A DNA stretch of 64,000 bases from an uncultured Nocardioides sp. (lineage in GTDB: Bacteria > Actinomycetota > Actinomycetes > Propionibacteriales > Nocardioidaceae), in contig NZ_CANLDB010000001.1 in the NCBI RefSeq assembly GCF_947489365.1, forward strand, positions 248,001 through 312,000, given 5' to 3'. Positions 49,693-58,829 of this stretch are shown piece after piece. Within the stretch, counting starts at the first letter, position 1, and the number at the start of each line of letters is the position of its first letter. A program made the translations under genes and the position numbers. The notes beneath the pieces are model-generated. The model searched no databases and was not told the DNA's origin. It saw nothing but the letters and a program-made list of their open reading frames with translations.

Positions 49693-50222
49693 CCACGCCC
49701 CGGACCGTCCTCGTCGTCGGCAACCCGCGCCCGGCGTCGCGCACCCGCGCCGCCGGCGAGCAGGTCGTCACCGGCCTGACCGGCCGCGGGCCCGACCTCG
49801 TGGTCGAGCTCGCCGACCTCGGCGCGGAGCTGCTCGACTGGACCTCCGAGCGGGTCACCGGCCTGGTCGAGCAGGTGGCCGCGGCCGACCTGGTCGTCGT
49901 GGCCAGCCCGACGTACAAGACGGCCTACACCGGGCTGCTGAAGCTGTTCCTCGACCGGTTCGCGATCGGGCAGGTCGCCGGGGTCGTCGTCCCGCTCATG
50001 CTCGTCGCCGCCCCGCAGCACGCCCTCGCGCCCGAGCTCGTGCTGCGGCCGGTCCTCGCCGAGATCTCGTCGGGCCCGGTGCTCAAGGGCCTCGCGGTCC
50101 ACGACGCGGCGTACGACGACCCGGCGTCGTACGCGACCTGGCTGGACACCGTCCGACCCACCACCGACCGGCTGCTCGGTGCCGTCACCCCTTCCCCCGA
50201 GACGACAGGAGCACGCGCATGA
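49689..50222 (+). CDS. NADPH-dependent FMN reductase (MsuE/SsuE type)
   Basis: A 177-residue flavodoxin-fold reductase that supplies FMNH2 to the upstream monooxygenases. VLVVGNPRPASRTRAAGEQV gives the phosphate-binding loop, and ASPTYKTAYTGLLKLFLDRF near residue 80 is the SsuE/MsuE signature. VVPLMLVAAPQHALAPELVLRPVL follows as in that group. GTG 49689 overlaps the stop of the previous gene (GTGA) and its own stop overlaps the next start (ATGA), so the three are tightly coupled. The pairing with an SsuD/MsuD protein supports the two-component system. Confidence 0.92.
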   Translation: MTTPRTVLVVGNPRPASRTRAAGEQVVTGLTGRGPDLVVELADLGAELLDWTSERVTGLVEQVAAADLVVVASPTYKTAYTGLLKLFLDRFAIGQVAGVVVPLMLVAAPQHALAPELVLRPVLAEISSGPVLKGLAVHDAAYDDPASYATWLDTVRPTTDRLLGAVTPSPETTGARA

Positions 50223-50731
50223 CCGTCACCCCGCTCTTCACCAACCAGGACCTCGACCCGGACCGCCTCCGCGAGGCCTTCGGGGTCTTCCCCTCGGGCG
50301 TCGTGGCGGTGGCCGCGGAGGTCGACGGCGTCCGCACCGGCCTCGCCGCCTCGTCGTTCACGTCGGTGAGCCTGGAGCCGCCGCTGGTGCAGTTCTCGGT
50401 CGCCAACACCTCGAAGACCTGGCCCGTCCTGCGCCGCGCCTCGCACCTGGGGCTGACCGTCCTCGCCGAGGACCACAGCGGCGTGTGCCGCCAGCTCGCC
50501 GGTCCCGTCGAGCAGCGCTTCGACGGCGTCGAGGTCACCCTCAGCGACCACGGCTCGCTCTTCCTCGACGAGGGTCTGGCCCGGTTCGACTGCACCGTCT
50601 ACCGCGAGGTGGAGGCCGGCGACCACACCATCGTGCTGCTGCAGCTCCACGCCGTGGAGCAGGCCTCCGACCCCTCGCTCCCGCTGGTGTTCCACCGCAG
50701 CGGCTTCGCCGGGGTCTCCGCCACCGCCTGA
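50219..50731 (+). CDS. Flavin reductase domain protein
   Basis: A 170-residue protein of the split-barrel flavin reductase family (HpaC/DszD type). LREAFGVFPSGVVAVAAEVDGVRTGLAASSFTSVSLEPPLVQFSV is the typical flavin-binding N-terminal half, and FDCTVYREVEAGDHTIVLLQLHAV the C-terminal strands. It makes free reduced flavin from NAD(P)H. As the fifth gene of the cluster it is a second flavin supplier; DszC-like enzymes in particular depend on a reductase of this family, while SsuD-like ones use the SsuE type, so two reductases in one operon make sense. ATG 50219 overlaps the previous stop. Confidence 0.9.
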   Translation: MTVTPLFTNQDLDPDRLREAFGVFPSGVVAVAAEVDGVRTGLAASSFTSVSLEPPLVQFSVANTSKTWPVLRRASHLGLTVLAEDHSGVCRQLAGPVEQRFDGVEVTLSDHGSLFLDEGLARFDCTVYREVEAGDHTIVLLQLHAVEQASDPSLPLVFHRSGFAGVSATA

Positions 50732-50745
50732 TCGGGCGCCCCTCC

Positions 50746-51849
50746 TCAGGGGGTCGGGTCGTCCGCGAGCCGCGCCCACAGGTCGAGGTCGCCGCGGGTG
50801 CCGTCGGGACGCAGGCGGGAGCGCAGGGTGCCCTCGTGCCGCAGCCCCGCCGCGGCGTACGCCGCCGCCCGCACGCCGTCGTCGGGCGCCGCGACGGCGC
50901 TGACGCGGTGCAGGCCCAGGGTCCCCGTGGCGTGCTCGACCACCTGCCGCAGCGCGGCCGTGGCGGCCTCCGCGGAGCGCGCCGCCTCGACGTCCGCGTC
51001 GACGTACGCCTCGGCGGCGGACCGCCCGCGATCGAGGTGTCGCAGCCCGGCCGTCACCGCCGCCCCGTCGACGGTCGTCGTGACCGTCGCGGGCCGTGCC
51101 CGGCGCGGGGCCCGTCCGCGGAGGTCCCCGCGCACGCGGCTGGCGGTGTAGCGCGCCAGCGCGACGCGGCTGGACCGCGAGCCGGGGAGGTGGTCGGGCG
51201 ACCGCGCGGGCCGGGTCCCGGCGGGCCGCGGCTCGTCCTCGCCGCGGGACGCCTGGCGTCGGACCACGAACCCGTCGACGGGCCGGTCGGTCGCGAGCAC
51301 GGACAGCAGGTCGTGGTCCTGCCACACCCCACCCACGTGGGAGTAGCCGCGCATGGTGGCCTCCGCGACCATGCCGATGTGGCTGGTGGCCAGCGCGACG
51401 GAGAAGTTCCTCGTGCTCACCGGCGCGGTGACGACCTCCAGCCCCAGGTGGTCGAAGGCGTGGTCGACGACGGCGCAGGCCGCCAGGGTGGCGACGTCGC
51501 GGCGGGCGACCCGCAGGTCGGCCCAGATCCCGAGCTCGGCGGTGCCGGCCACCCGGTCGATGCCGCTCAGCCCCACCTGGCCGACGAGCTCGCCGTCGAC
51601 CTCGATGACGAACGCGAGCCCGGTCCCGAGGCGAGCGGTGCGCCGCGCGTCGGTCACCTCCTGGACCCACCGCCACTCGGTGTGCCGCTCGTCCCAGCTC
51701 AGGGGCGAGGTGAGCCAGTACCGCTCCATGACCCGCCGGTTGCGCAGCCGCACCTCCCGCCAGCGCGGGAAGTCCGCGTACCGCGCGGCCCGCAGCAGCA
51801 GCGCACCGTCGGTGACGGGGACCGGCCCGATCTCGACCGGGCGGCTCAC
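50746..51849 (-). CDS. Two-domain GNAT-type acetyltransferase
   Basis: A 367-residue protein. Residues about 8-185 form a RimJ/RimL-type GNAT domain (LLLRAARYADFPRWREVRLRN, ERYWLTSPLSWDERHTEWRW, FVIEVDGELVGQVGLSGID, VARRDVATLAACAVVDHAFDHLGL). After an Arg/Pro-rich linker, residues about 265-365 look like the second half of another GNAT domain (AYVDADVEAARSAEAATAALRQV, GLHRVSAVAAPDDGVRAAAYAAAGLRHEG). N-terminal acetylation of a ribosomal or other protein is typical for the first domain; the role of the second is open. GTG 51849 was chosen. It is convergent with the sulfur operon, 14 bp apart. Confidence 0.8.
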   Translation of the reverse strand: MSRPVEIGPVPVTDGALLLRAARYADFPRWREVRLRNRRVMERYWLTSPLSWDERHTEWRWVQEVTDARRTARLGTGLAFVIEVDGELVGQVGLSGIDRVAGTAELGIWADLRVARRDVATLAACAVVDHAFDHLGLEVVTAPVSTRNFSVALATSHIGMVAEATMRGYSHVGGVWQDHDLLSVLATDRPVDGFVVRRQASRGEDEPRPAGTRPARSPDHLPGSRSSRVALARYTASRVRGDLRGRAPRRARPATVTTTVDGAAVTAGLRHLDRGRSAAEAYVDADVEAARSAEAATAALRQVVEHATGTLGLHRVSAVAAPDDGVRAAAYAAAGLRHEGTLRSRLRPDGTRGDLDLWARLADDPTP

Positions 51850-51953
51850 GGCACGTCCCGACGGCGAGCGCGCCCCGATGCGACCACGGCCCCGAGCGTA
51901 GGGGGCCACGGGCACGCTCCGGGCCGGATTCCGAGGGCTGGCAGGCTGGGCGG

Positions 51954-53342
51954 GTGAGGGTCGCGGTCGTCGGAGCGGGGGTCGGGGGGCTGGTCGCCGC
52001 CCGGGACCTGCGGGCGGCGGGCCACGACGTGACCGTCCTCGAGGCGGCCGACCGGCCCGGCGGGAAGCTCCGACGGGCCGAGGTGGCGGGCGTCGCGGTC
52101 GACGTCGGCACCGAGGCGATGCTCCACCGGAGGCCCGAGGGATCGGCGCTGGCCGCGGACCTCGGGCTGGAGGTCGTCCACCCCACCCGGGCGTCGTCCC
52201 GCATCTGGACCCGTGGCGCGCTCCGGCCGCTGCCGCGGTCGCTGATGGGCGTGCCCCTCGACGTCCACGACCTCGCCGCCTCGGGCGTCCTGTCGCCCGC
52301 GGGTCTCGAGCGCGCCCGCGTGGAGCGGGTCGAGCCCTGGGACGGCGAGGACGTCGCCGTCGGCGACCTGGTCGCCGCCCGGTTCGGCGACGAGGTCGTC
52401 GACCGTCTGGTCGAGCCGCTCCTCGGGGGCGTGTACGCAGGACACGCGCGCCGGCTGTCGCTGCGGGCGACGGTCCCGGCCCTGGCCGACCTCGCCGCCC
52501 GCGGTCCGCTCGTCACCGAGGGCGCCCACGGGGCCACGGTGGCCGCGGCGGGTGCGGGTGTCCCGGTGTTCGCGGGCCTCCCCGGGGGGATGGCCTCGCT
52601 CGTGGACGCGCTGGCCGCCGACCTGGTGGTGCGCACCGCGACCACCGTCCGCGCCCTCGAGCGGACCCCCGACGGTCTCGCCCTCACGCTCGGCCCGACC
52701 ACCGCGCCCGAGCGGCTCGAGGTCGACGGCGTCGTCCTCGCGGTCCCGCCGGCGGCCGCGGCGCGCCTGCTCGCGGACCTCGCCCCGGTCGCGAGCGCCG
52801 AGCTGGCCGGCGTCGAGGCCGCTTCGACGGTGGTCGTCGCCCTGGCGTTCGCGGCGCCGGACCTCGCCGCGCTCGGGGCGTACGACGGCTCCGCGGCGGG
52901 GTTCCTCGTCCCGCCCGTCGACGCCCGCCGCATCAAGGCCGCGACGTTCTCCTTCGCGAAGTGGGACCACGTCCGCGCGGCCGGCGCCGCGCAGGACGTC
53001 GTCCACCTCCGCACCTCGCTGGGCCGGCAGGGGGAGGAGGCGACCCTGCAGCGCGACGACGCCGACCTGGTCGCCGACTCGCTGGCCGACCTGCGCGACG
53101 CCACCGGCCTGGAGGCCCGCCCGGTCGACGCCGTGGTGCAGCGCTGGGGTGGCGGCCTGCCGCAGTACGCCGTCGGCCACCTCGACCGCGTCGCCCGCGT
53201 CCGCGCCGCGGTCGCCGCCGTGCCCGGCCTGGTCGTCTGCGGGGCGGCGTACGACGGCGTCGGCGTCCCCGCCGTGATCGGCTCCGCACACCGGGCGGCC
53301 GGTGAGCTGCACGAGGACCTGCGCGGCAGAATGGACCCATGA
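51954..53342 (+). CDS. hemY: Coproporphyrinogen III oxidase (HemY/HemG-type)
   Basis: A 462-residue FAD enzyme. The N-terminal dinucleotide motif [38 protein letters not shown] is complete, [20 protein letters not shown] near residue 160 is the family signature, and [22 protein letters not shown] closes the FAD site. In Gram-positive bacteria this enzyme (also called CgoX) oxidises coproporphyrinogen III to coproporphyrin III. Its stop overlaps the ATG of the chdC gene (ATGA). Together with hemE 7.7 kb upstream it belongs to the coproporphyrin branch of heme synthesis. GTG 51954 directly starts the FAD motif. Confidence 0.93.
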   Translation: MRVAVVGAGVGGLVAARDLRAAGHDVTVLEAADRPGGKLRRAEVAGVAVDVGTEAMLHRRPEGSALAADLGLEVVHPTRASSRIWTRGALRPLPRSLMGVPLDVHDLAASGVLSPAGLERARVERVEPWDGEDVAVGDLVAARFGDEVVDRLVEPLLGGVYAGHARRLSLRATVPALADLAARGPLVTEGAHGATVAAAGAGVPVFAGLPGGMASLVDALAADLVVRTATTVRALERTPDGLALTLGPTTAPERLEVDGVVLAVPPAAAARLLADLAPVASAELAGVEAASTVVVALAFAAPDLAALGAYDGSAAGFLVPPVDARRIKAATFSFAKWDHVRAAGAAQDVVHLRTSLGRQGEEATLQRDDADLVADSLADLRDATGLEARPVDAVVQRWGGGLPQYAVGHLDRVARVRAAVAAVPGLVVCGAAYDGVGVPAVIGSAHRAAGELHEDLRGRMDP

Positions 53343-54046
53343 GCGAGCAGACGAACGCGGCCCGGCTGAAGGAGCTCAACGCCCTCACCCGCTACACGAT
53401 GTGGTCGGTCTTCCGGCTCCGCGACGTCCTCGGCGACGGCGCCGACCGTGCCGGCGAGGCGGCCGAGGTCGAGAAGCTGGTCGTGGGGCTGGCCGAGGAG
53501 GACGTGACCGTCCGCGGCCTGTACGACGTCTCCGGCCTGCGCGCCGACGCGGACGTGATGGTCTGGTGGCACGCCGCCGACTCCGAGCAGCTCCAGGCGG
53601 CGTACCACCGCTTCCGCCGCACCGGCTTCGGCGCCCGCCTCGACCCGGTCTGGTCGCAGATGGCGCTGCACCGCCCCGCGGAGTTCAACAAGTCGCACGT
53701 CCCCGCGTTCCTCGCGGGCGAGGAGCCGAAGCGGCACCTGTGCGTCTACCCGTTCGTGCGGTCGTACGAGTGGTACCTGCTGCCCGACGAGGAACGACGC
53801 GCCCTGCTCGCCGAGCACGGCAAGATGGCGCGCCCCTACCCGGACGTGCGCGCCAACACCGTCTCCTCGTTCGCCCTCGGCGACTACGAGTGGCTGCTGG
53901 CCTTCGAGGCCGACGACCTCGCCCGCATCGTCGACCTCATGCGTGACCTCCGGGCCTCCGGCGCCCGCCGCCACGTCCGCGAGGAGATCCCCTTCTACAC
54001 CGGCGCCCGCGTCGAGGTCGCCGACCTCCTCGACCGCCTGCCCTGA
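53339..54046 (+). CDS. chdC: Coproheme decarboxylase (HemQ/ChdC)
   Basis: A 235-residue heme-synthesis enzyme that oxidatively decarboxylates coproheme to heme b using hydrogen peroxide. [15 protein letters not shown] near residue 17, [22 protein letters not shown] near 60, the [13 protein letters not shown] segment near 140 with the catalytic-type Tyr, and [27 protein letters not shown] near 160 with the proximal His are as in actinobacterial ChdC. It is the last step of the coproporphyrin branch and follows hemY with a 4-bp overlap. The ferrochelatase gene is not in the window. Confidence 0.95.
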   Translation: MSEQTNAARLKELNALTRYTMWSVFRLRDVLGDGADRAGEAAEVEKLVVGLAEEDVTVRGLYDVSGLRADADVMVWWHAADSEQLQAAYHRFRRTGFGARLDPVWSQMALHRPAEFNKSHVPAFLAGEEPKRHLCVYPFVRSYEWYLLPDEERRALLAEHGKMARPYPDVRANTVSSFALGDYEWLLAFEADDLARIVDLMRDLRASGARRHVREEIPFYTGARVEVADLLDRLP

Positions 54047-54111
54047 CCCGCCGCGACCGAGGGACGGGGTCGTGACGCGGCCGCGCCCCGGCCGGATCCC
54101 CGGGGTGGGTC

Positions 54112-55554
54112 TCAGCCGGAGAGTCGGCGGGAGGCGTCGGAGCCGTAGCGTCGGGTGGGGTTGGAACCGATGTCGCCCGACGTCGCGGAGGATCCACGGG
54201 CGGAGGTCTTCTTCGCGGCGGTCTTCTTGGTCGCCGTCTTCTTCGCCGGGGCCTTCGTGGCGGTGGTCTTCTTCGCCGCGGTCCTCGTGGACGACCTCGC
54301 CGACTTCTTCGCGGCCGTTCTCGTGGTCGCCGTCTTCTTCGCCGCCGTCTTCTTGGTGGCGGTCTTCTTCGCGGCGGTCTTCTTGGCGGCGGTCTTCTTC
54401 GCCGCCGTCTTCTTCGTGGCGGCCTTCTTGGCCGCGGCCTTCCGCGCCGGCGCCTGCCGCCCGCTGAACCGCTCGAACCAGTCGTCGAGGGAGCGCCAGG
54501 TCGTCGCGCGGGCTGCGCGGCCGGTGAGCATGCCGAGGTGGCCGCCGGGGACGATCTCGAACTCGACCGTCTCGGCGCCGCGGAGCAGCCCGACGAGCGC
54601 CTTGACCGCGGCGACGGGGGCGATGCCGTCGTTCGCGCCGGCGTACACCGCCACGGGGACGGTGACGTCGGCGAGGTCGAGGGTGCGGCCGCCGAGCTCG
54701 AGGGTGCCCCGGCGGAGCTCGTTGGAGCGGACGAAGCGGTGGTACAGCTGCCCGAAGCTGCGGCCCGGGTAGGCGTTCATGTTCGCGGTGAAGTGGTCGA
54801 CGGCCTCGATCTGGGCCAGCCACTCGGTGTCGTCGAGGTGCGCGGCGATCGCGACCGGCTTGGTGACGAACTTCTGGAACGACGTCATCTGGAACGCCCA
54901 CCGCACGAACGGCTTGGGGGCGCCGCCGAGCAGGCGGTAGGCACGGTCGACGACACCGCCGCCCGCGAGCTTCAGCAGCGGCCGCAGGGGCGCGACCATC
55001 GGGACCAGGCGGGTGTCGACGGGGGTGGCCAGCACGCTGACCGACGCGATCGGGAGGTCCTGGGCGTCGGCGGCGACGAGGAGCGAGAACAACCCGCCCA
55101 GCGACCAGCCGACGAGGTGCACCGGGCGTCCGCCCGCGTGCGCGGAGGCCGCGCGGATGGCGGCGGGGACGACCTCGTCGATCCAGTGCTCGATGCCCAG
55201 CGACCGGTTGCGGAAGGAGATCTGGCCGTACTCCACGACGTACGTCGGGCGGCCGGTCGTCACGAGGTGCTCGGCGAGCGAGCATCCCCGGCGCAGGTCC
55301 CAGCACAGGCTCGGCGCGGCGAGCGGGGTCACCAGCAGCACCGGGTCGCCGGACTCCCGGACGGCCATCGGCCGGTAGTGGTGGACCTCGCGCAGCTCGC
55401 CGGAGTCGATCAGCGTGCGGGGCATCGGCCGGAGGTCGGCGAGGCCGCCGTACAGGACGGTGTGGGCGACGTTGCCGGCGCCGCGGACCACGGTGGACAC
55501 CACCTGGTCGGGCTGCAGGGCGTCGGGCACGACCGGGATCGCGGGGAGGGCCAT
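54112..55554 (-). CDS. PHA-synthase-like alpha/beta hydrolase with histone H1-like tail
   Basis: A 480-residue protein. Residues about 30-365 form an alpha/beta hydrolase of the poly(3-hydroxyalkanoate) synthase type: PVLLVTPLAAPSLCWDLRRGCSLAEHLV, YVVEYGQISF, VHLVGWSLGGLFSLL near residue 145 with Ser rather than the synthase Cys, PVAVYAGANDGIAPV with the Asp and VPGGHLGMLTG with the His. From about residue 368 it changes to an extremely basic tail built from AAKKTA and TKKTAAKK repeats over roughly 80 residues, as in histone H1 and bacterial HctB/HupB-type tails. It may bind DNA, RNA or polyphosphate. The ATG overlaps the otsA stop by one base (TGATG). Confidence 0.88.
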   Translation of the reverse strand: MALPAIPVVPDALQPDQVVSTVVRGAGNVAHTVLYGGLADLRPMPRTLIDSGELREVHHYRPMAVRESGDPVLLVTPLAAPSLCWDLRRGCSLAEHLVTTGRPTYVVEYGQISFRNRSLGIEHWIDEVVPAAIRAASAHAGGRPVHLVGWSLGGLFSLLVAADAQDLPIASVSVLATPVDTRLVPMVAPLRPLLKLAGGGVVDRAYRLLGGAPKPFVRWAFQMTSFQKFVTKPVAIAAHLDDTEWLAQIEAVDHFTANMNAYPGRSFGQLYHRFVRSNELRRGTLELGGRTLDLADVTVPVAVYAGANDGIAPVAAVKALVGLLRGAETVEFEIVPGGHLGMLTGRAARATTWRSLDDWFERFSGRQAPARKAAAKKAATKKTAAKKTAAKKTAAKKTATKKTAAKKTATTRTAAKKSARSSTRTAAKKTTATKAPAKKTATKKTAAKKTSARGSSATSGDIGSNPTRRYGSDASRRLSG

Positions 55555-57005
55555 CACTCGTCGCCGGAGGAGCCGACGGGGCGCACGGTCTTGCCGTGCT
55601 CCGGCCGGGTGGCGGCCAGCTCCGCGAGGAAGCCGTCCGCCCACCGGGTCACGTTGCGCTCCTTGACGGTCTTCCGCATCGCACGCATGCGTCGGTTCAG
55701 CTCCTTGGGTTCGGCGTCGCTCGCCTCGCGCAGCGCGGACTTCATGCCGTTGATGTCGTAGGGGTTCACGAGCCAGGCCTGCCGCAGCTCGTCGGCGGCG
55801 CCGGCGAACTCGGACAGCACCAGGGCGCCGTCCTCCTCGAGCCGGCAGGCGACGTACTCCTTGGCGACGAGGTTCATGCCGTCACGGAACGGCGTCACCA
55901 CCATCACGTCGGCGGCCCGGTAGAGCGCCGCCATCTCCTCACGGGGGTAGGAGGAGTGGAGGTAGGAGATGACCGGCCGGCCGATCTCGCCGAGGTCGCC
56001 GTTGATGCGACCCACGAGGCGGTCGATGTCGTCGCGGAGGATGCGGTACTGCTCGACCCGCTCCCGCGACGGCGTGGCGACCTGCACGAAGACCGCCTCG
56101 CCGACCTTCAGGTGCTCGTCGCGCACCAGCTCGGAGAAGGCGCGCAGCCGGGCGTAGATGCCCTTGGTGTAGTCGAGGCGGTCGATGCCGAGGAAGATCT
56201 TGTCGGGGTTGCCGAGCGCCTCGCGGATCTCCTTCGCGCGCTGCTCCACCGGGTCGGACGCCGCGAGCTCCTCGAAGCCGGCGGTGTCGATGGAGATGGG
56301 GAACGCGGCGGCCTTCACGGTGCGGCCGTCGGGCAGGTAGACGAGGTCGCGGTGGGTCTTGTGGCCCACCCGCTGACGGACGAGGCGCACGAAGTTCTGC
56401 GCCGCGCCGGGCAGCTGGAAGCCGATCAGGTCGGCGCCGAGCAGCCCCTGGAGGATCTCGCGGCGCCACGGCAGCTGCTGGAACAGCTCGCCGGGCGGGA
56501 AGGGGATGTGGAGGTAGAAGCCGATCCGCAGGTCGGGCCGGGCCTCGCGCAGCATCTGGGGGACCAGCTGCATCTGGTAGTCCTGCACCCAGACGGTGGC
56601 GCCCTCGGAGGCGATCTTCGCGGCGCGGTCGGCGAAGCGCTGGTTGACCCGGACGTACGACTCCCACCACTCGCGGTGGAACTCCGGCTTGGCCACCAGG
56701 TCGTGGTAGAGCGGCCACAGGGTGCCGTTGGAGAAGCCCTCGTAGTGCTCCTCGATCTCCTCGGCGCTCAGCGACTCCGGGACGAGCGAGAGCCCGTTGG
56801 CGGTGAAGGGCTTCATGCCCGTCTCGGTGCCTCCCGGCCAGCCGATCCAGGCGCCGTCGTTGGCCCTCATCACGGGCTCGAGCGCCGTCACGAGCCCGCC
56901 GGGGGAGGGGCGCCAGGACTTGGTGCCGTCCGACTCCTCGACCCGGTCCACGGGCAGGCGGTTGGCCACGATCACGAGGTCCGCCGAGCGGTTCTTCAAG
57001 GCCAC
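55554..57005 (-). CDS. otsA: Trehalose-6-phosphate synthase
   Basis: A 483-residue GT20 glycosyltransferase that joins UDP- or GDP-glucose to glucose-6-phosphate. [29 protein letters not shown] and WIGWPGG at the N-terminus, [34 protein letters not shown] near residue 135, and [13 protein letters not shown] near 265 are full family marks; [16 protein letters not shown] near 365 binds the sugar nucleotide. GTG 57005 has a TAGGGT -10-like box about 7 bases upstream and no ribosome site, suggesting a leaderless mRNA. The phosphatase partner otsB lies 1 kb away, divergent. Confidence 0.96.
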   Translation of the reverse strand: MALKNRSADLVIVANRLPVDRVEESDGTKSWRPSPGGLVTALEPVMRANDGAWIGWPGGTETGMKPFTANGLSLVPESLSAEEIEEHYEGFSNGTLWPLYHDLVAKPEFHREWWESYVRVNQRFADRAAKIASEGATVWVQDYQMQLVPQMLREARPDLRIGFYLHIPFPPGELFQQLPWRREILQGLLGADLIGFQLPGAAQNFVRLVRQRVGHKTHRDLVYLPDGRTVKAAAFPISIDTAGFEELAASDPVEQRAKEIREALGNPDKIFLGIDRLDYTKGIYARLRAFSELVRDEHLKVGEAVFVQVATPSRERVEQYRILRDDIDRLVGRINGDLGEIGRPVISYLHSSYPREEMAALYRAADVMVVTPFRDGMNLVAKEYVACRLEEDGALVLSEFAGAADELRQAWLVNPYDINGMKSALREASDAEPKELNRRMRAMRKTVKERNVTRWADGFLAELAATRPEHGKTVRPVGSSGDE

Positions 57006-57074
57006 GGTGCGACCCTATCCGGCGTGTCGACCCGCCACGCCGCACGACGAACGACACCGGTGTGGTTCAGGCGT

Positions 57075-57080
57075 TACAGT
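57075..57080 (+). promoter_or_regulatory. -10 box of a leaderless gene
   Basis: TACAGT ends 7 bases before the ATG at 57088, and no ribosome site lies between. This spacing is typical of actinobacterial leaderless transcripts. A matching -35 is not clear. Confidence 0.4.
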
Positions 57081-57087
57081 GCTGCGC

Positions 57088-57378
57088 ATGACCGCCGCGA
57101 CCGACCTCGTCCCCGACCAGCCGGGGCCCGGGCTCTCCGAGCGCGACCAGGCCATCCTCGCGTTCGAGCGCCAGTGGTGGAAGTACGCCGGGGCCAAGGA
57201 GCAGGCGGTCCGTGAGGCGTTCGACATGTCCGCCACGCGCTACTACCAGGTGCTCAACGCCCTGATCGACAGCCCGGACGCCCTCGCCGAGGACCCGCTC
57301 CTCGTCCGTCGCCTGCGTCGTCTCCGGTCGGCCCGCCAGCGGCAGCGCTCGGCCCGACGCCTCGGCTTCGACGTCTGA
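57088..57378 (+). CDS. DUF3263 domain protein
   Basis: A 96-residue soluble protein. LSERDQAILAFERQWWKYAGAKEQAVREAFDMSATRYYQVLNALIDSPDAL is the complete DUF3263 domain, a helical module resembling a helix-turn-helix, so a DNA-binding role is likely but unproved. The C-terminus is basic (RRLRRLRSARQRQRSARRLG). Length fits the family. Its TGA shares one base with the ATG of the LytR_C gene (TGATG), and the two genes are paired in many actinobacteria. The mRNA is probably leaderless. Confidence 0.9.
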   Translation: MTAATDLVPDQPGPGLSERDQAILAFERQWWKYAGAKEQAVREAFDMSATRYYQVLNALIDSPDALAEDPLLVRRLRRLRSARQRQRSARRLGFDV

Positions 57379-57890
57379 TGAGCGGCCGGCACGTGCGGGA
57401 CGAGCGCGGCGTCGCCTTCCCCTCACCCCTGGTGCTGCTGAGCATCGTGGCGGTCGCGATGGCCGGCCTGGCCTTCCTGGTCACCTCGGGCGACGACGAG
57501 GCCGACCAGGCACGCGTGGTCACCTCTACCCCGAGCAGCACCCCGAGCGCGTCGCCGTCCCCGACGGAGCAGCCGTCGCGCACGCCGAAGCCGAAGCCCT
57601 CCCCGAAGCCGGTGGAGCGCGGCGAGGTCTTCGTCGAGGTCTACAACAACTCCGGCATCACCGGTCTGGCGGCCGGGTTCTCCGAGACCGCGGCGGCGGC
57701 CGGCTGGCAGGTCGTGGGCTCCGACAACTGGGTCGGCACCATCCCGTCCTCCACCGTCTACTTCCCGCCGCGCCTCGAGCGCGAGGCGGAGAGCCTCGCC
57801 CGTGACCTCGGCATCAGCCGGCTCATGCCCGCGGTGGCTCCCATGCGCTTCGACCGCCTCACGGTGATCCTCACCGGCGACGTCGCCTGA
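57378..57890 (+). CDS. Membrane-anchored LytR C-terminal domain protein
   Basis: A 170-residue protein with one N-terminal membrane helix (PLVLLSIVAVAMAGLAFLV), a Ser/Thr/Pro/Lys-rich linker at about residues 50-78, and a C-terminal LytR_C domain (EVFVEVYNNSGITGLAAGFSETAAAAGWQVVGSDNW). The domain alone, without the LCP catalytic part, occurs in many actinobacterial envelope proteins; its function is thought to be in the cell wall but is not defined. It overlaps the DUF3263 gene by one base. otsB follows 69 bp later on the same strand and may share the transcript. Confidence 0.9.
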   Translation: MSGRHVRDERGVAFPSPLVLLSIVAVAMAGLAFLVTSGDDEADQARVVTSTPSSTPSASPSPTEQPSRTPKPKPSPKPVERGEVFVEVYNNSGITGLAAGFSETAAAAGWQVVGSDNWVGTIPSSTVYFPPRLEREAESLARDLGISRLMPAVAPMRFDRLTVILTGDVA

Positions 57891-57959
57891 GTCACAGGCC
57901 GCCGGTCCCGCCTCGGGGTTCGCCGCCGGTGCACGGTCGTGCCGTGGGAGGCTCGGACC

Positions 57960-58829
57960 ATGGAGTTCGTGACCCCTGCCGGTGAGCAGGAGTACGCCGG
58001 GGTCGTGCGCGCGGCCGAGGACCTGCTGGTCTGCCTCGACTTCGACGGCGTCCTCGCCCCGATCGTCGAGGACCCCAGCGAGGCCCACGTCCACCCGGAC
58101 GCGCAGCAGACCCTCGTCGACCTCGCGGAGGTCTGCCGGTCGATCGCCGTGGTCACCGGGCGGCCCGCCCGGCAGGCCATCGAGCTCGGCCGCCTGGACG
58201 AGGTCGGCGCAGCGATGGAGGAGCGCGGCCGGACCCTGCACCTGCGCGGCCAGTACGGCAACGAGCGCTGGGACTCCTCCGTGCGCCGGGTGTCCTCGCC
58301 GCGCCCGCCGGAGGGGCTGGCGACCTTCGAGGCCGAGCTGCCCGCCGTCCTGCGCGAGCACGACGCCGCGGACGCGTTCCTCGAGGACAAGGGGCTCGCC
58401 ATCGGCGTCCACACCCGTCGCCTGAGCGACCCCGACGCCGCGCTCGACCGCCTGCGCGGGCCCGTCGCCGTCCTCGCCCGCAAGCACGGCCTGGTCGTCG
58501 AGCCGGGCCGCCAGGTCCTGGAGGTCCGTGCCCCCGGCGCCGACAAGGGTGCCGCCGTCCGCGACCTCCTCGAGCAGACCGGCGCCTCCGCCGTGCTCTT
58601 CGCGGGCGACGACCTCGGCGACGTCGCGGCGTTCTCCGCGATCACCGACCTCCGCGCCGAGTCCTCGGCCCGCGGGTCGTCCCTGCCGTCCCTGCTCGTC
58701 GCGTCCGCCTCCGAGACCGCCGCCGTCCCCGAGCTCACCTCCCGGGCCGACGTGGTCGTCGACGGCCCCGACGGCGTCATCGCCCTCCTCCGCAGCCTCA
58801 CCGCGGACGCCTCCGCCGCGCGTCTCTGA
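57960..58829 (+). CDS. otsB: Trehalose-6-phosphate phosphatase
   Basis: A 289-residue HAD-type phosphatase that completes trehalose synthesis after OtsA. The nucleophile motif LVCLDFDGVLAPIVEDP near residue 22, SIAVVTGRPARQA near 64, LRGQYGNERWD near 98, KHGLVVEPGRQVLEVRAPGADKGAAV near 180 with the Lys, and LFAGDDLGDVAAF near 215 with the metal aspartates are all present. ATG 57960 was chosen; an in-frame TTG or GTG slightly upstream is possible. otsA is encoded on the other strand about 1 kb away, so both enzymes of the OtsAB pathway are in this region. Confidence 0.94.
   Translation: MEFVTPAGEQEYAGVVRAAEDLLVCLDFDGVLAPIVEDPSEAHVHPDAQQTLVDLAEVCRSIAVVTGRPARQAIELGRLDEVGAAMEERGRTLHLRGQYGNERWDSSVRRVSSPRPPEGLATFEAELPAVLREHDAADAFLEDKGLAIGVHTRRLSDPDAALDRLRGPVAVLARKHGLVVEPGRQVLEVRAPGADKGAAVRDLLEQTGASAVLFAGDDLGDVAAFSAITDLRAESSARGSSLPSLLVASASETAAVPELTSRADVVVDGPDGVIALLRSLTADASAARL

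Noticed and set aside
50746..51849. Frameshifted pair of acetyltransferase genes
   Set aside because: The frame is continuous and coding-like through the Arg/Pro linker, so a fused two-domain protein is the better reading.
49925..55306. Open frame of about 1800 codons on the minus strand
   Set aside because: It covers real genes on both strands (FMN reductase to chdC, and the hydrolase in another frame) and shows no domain. GC-driven absence of stops explains it.
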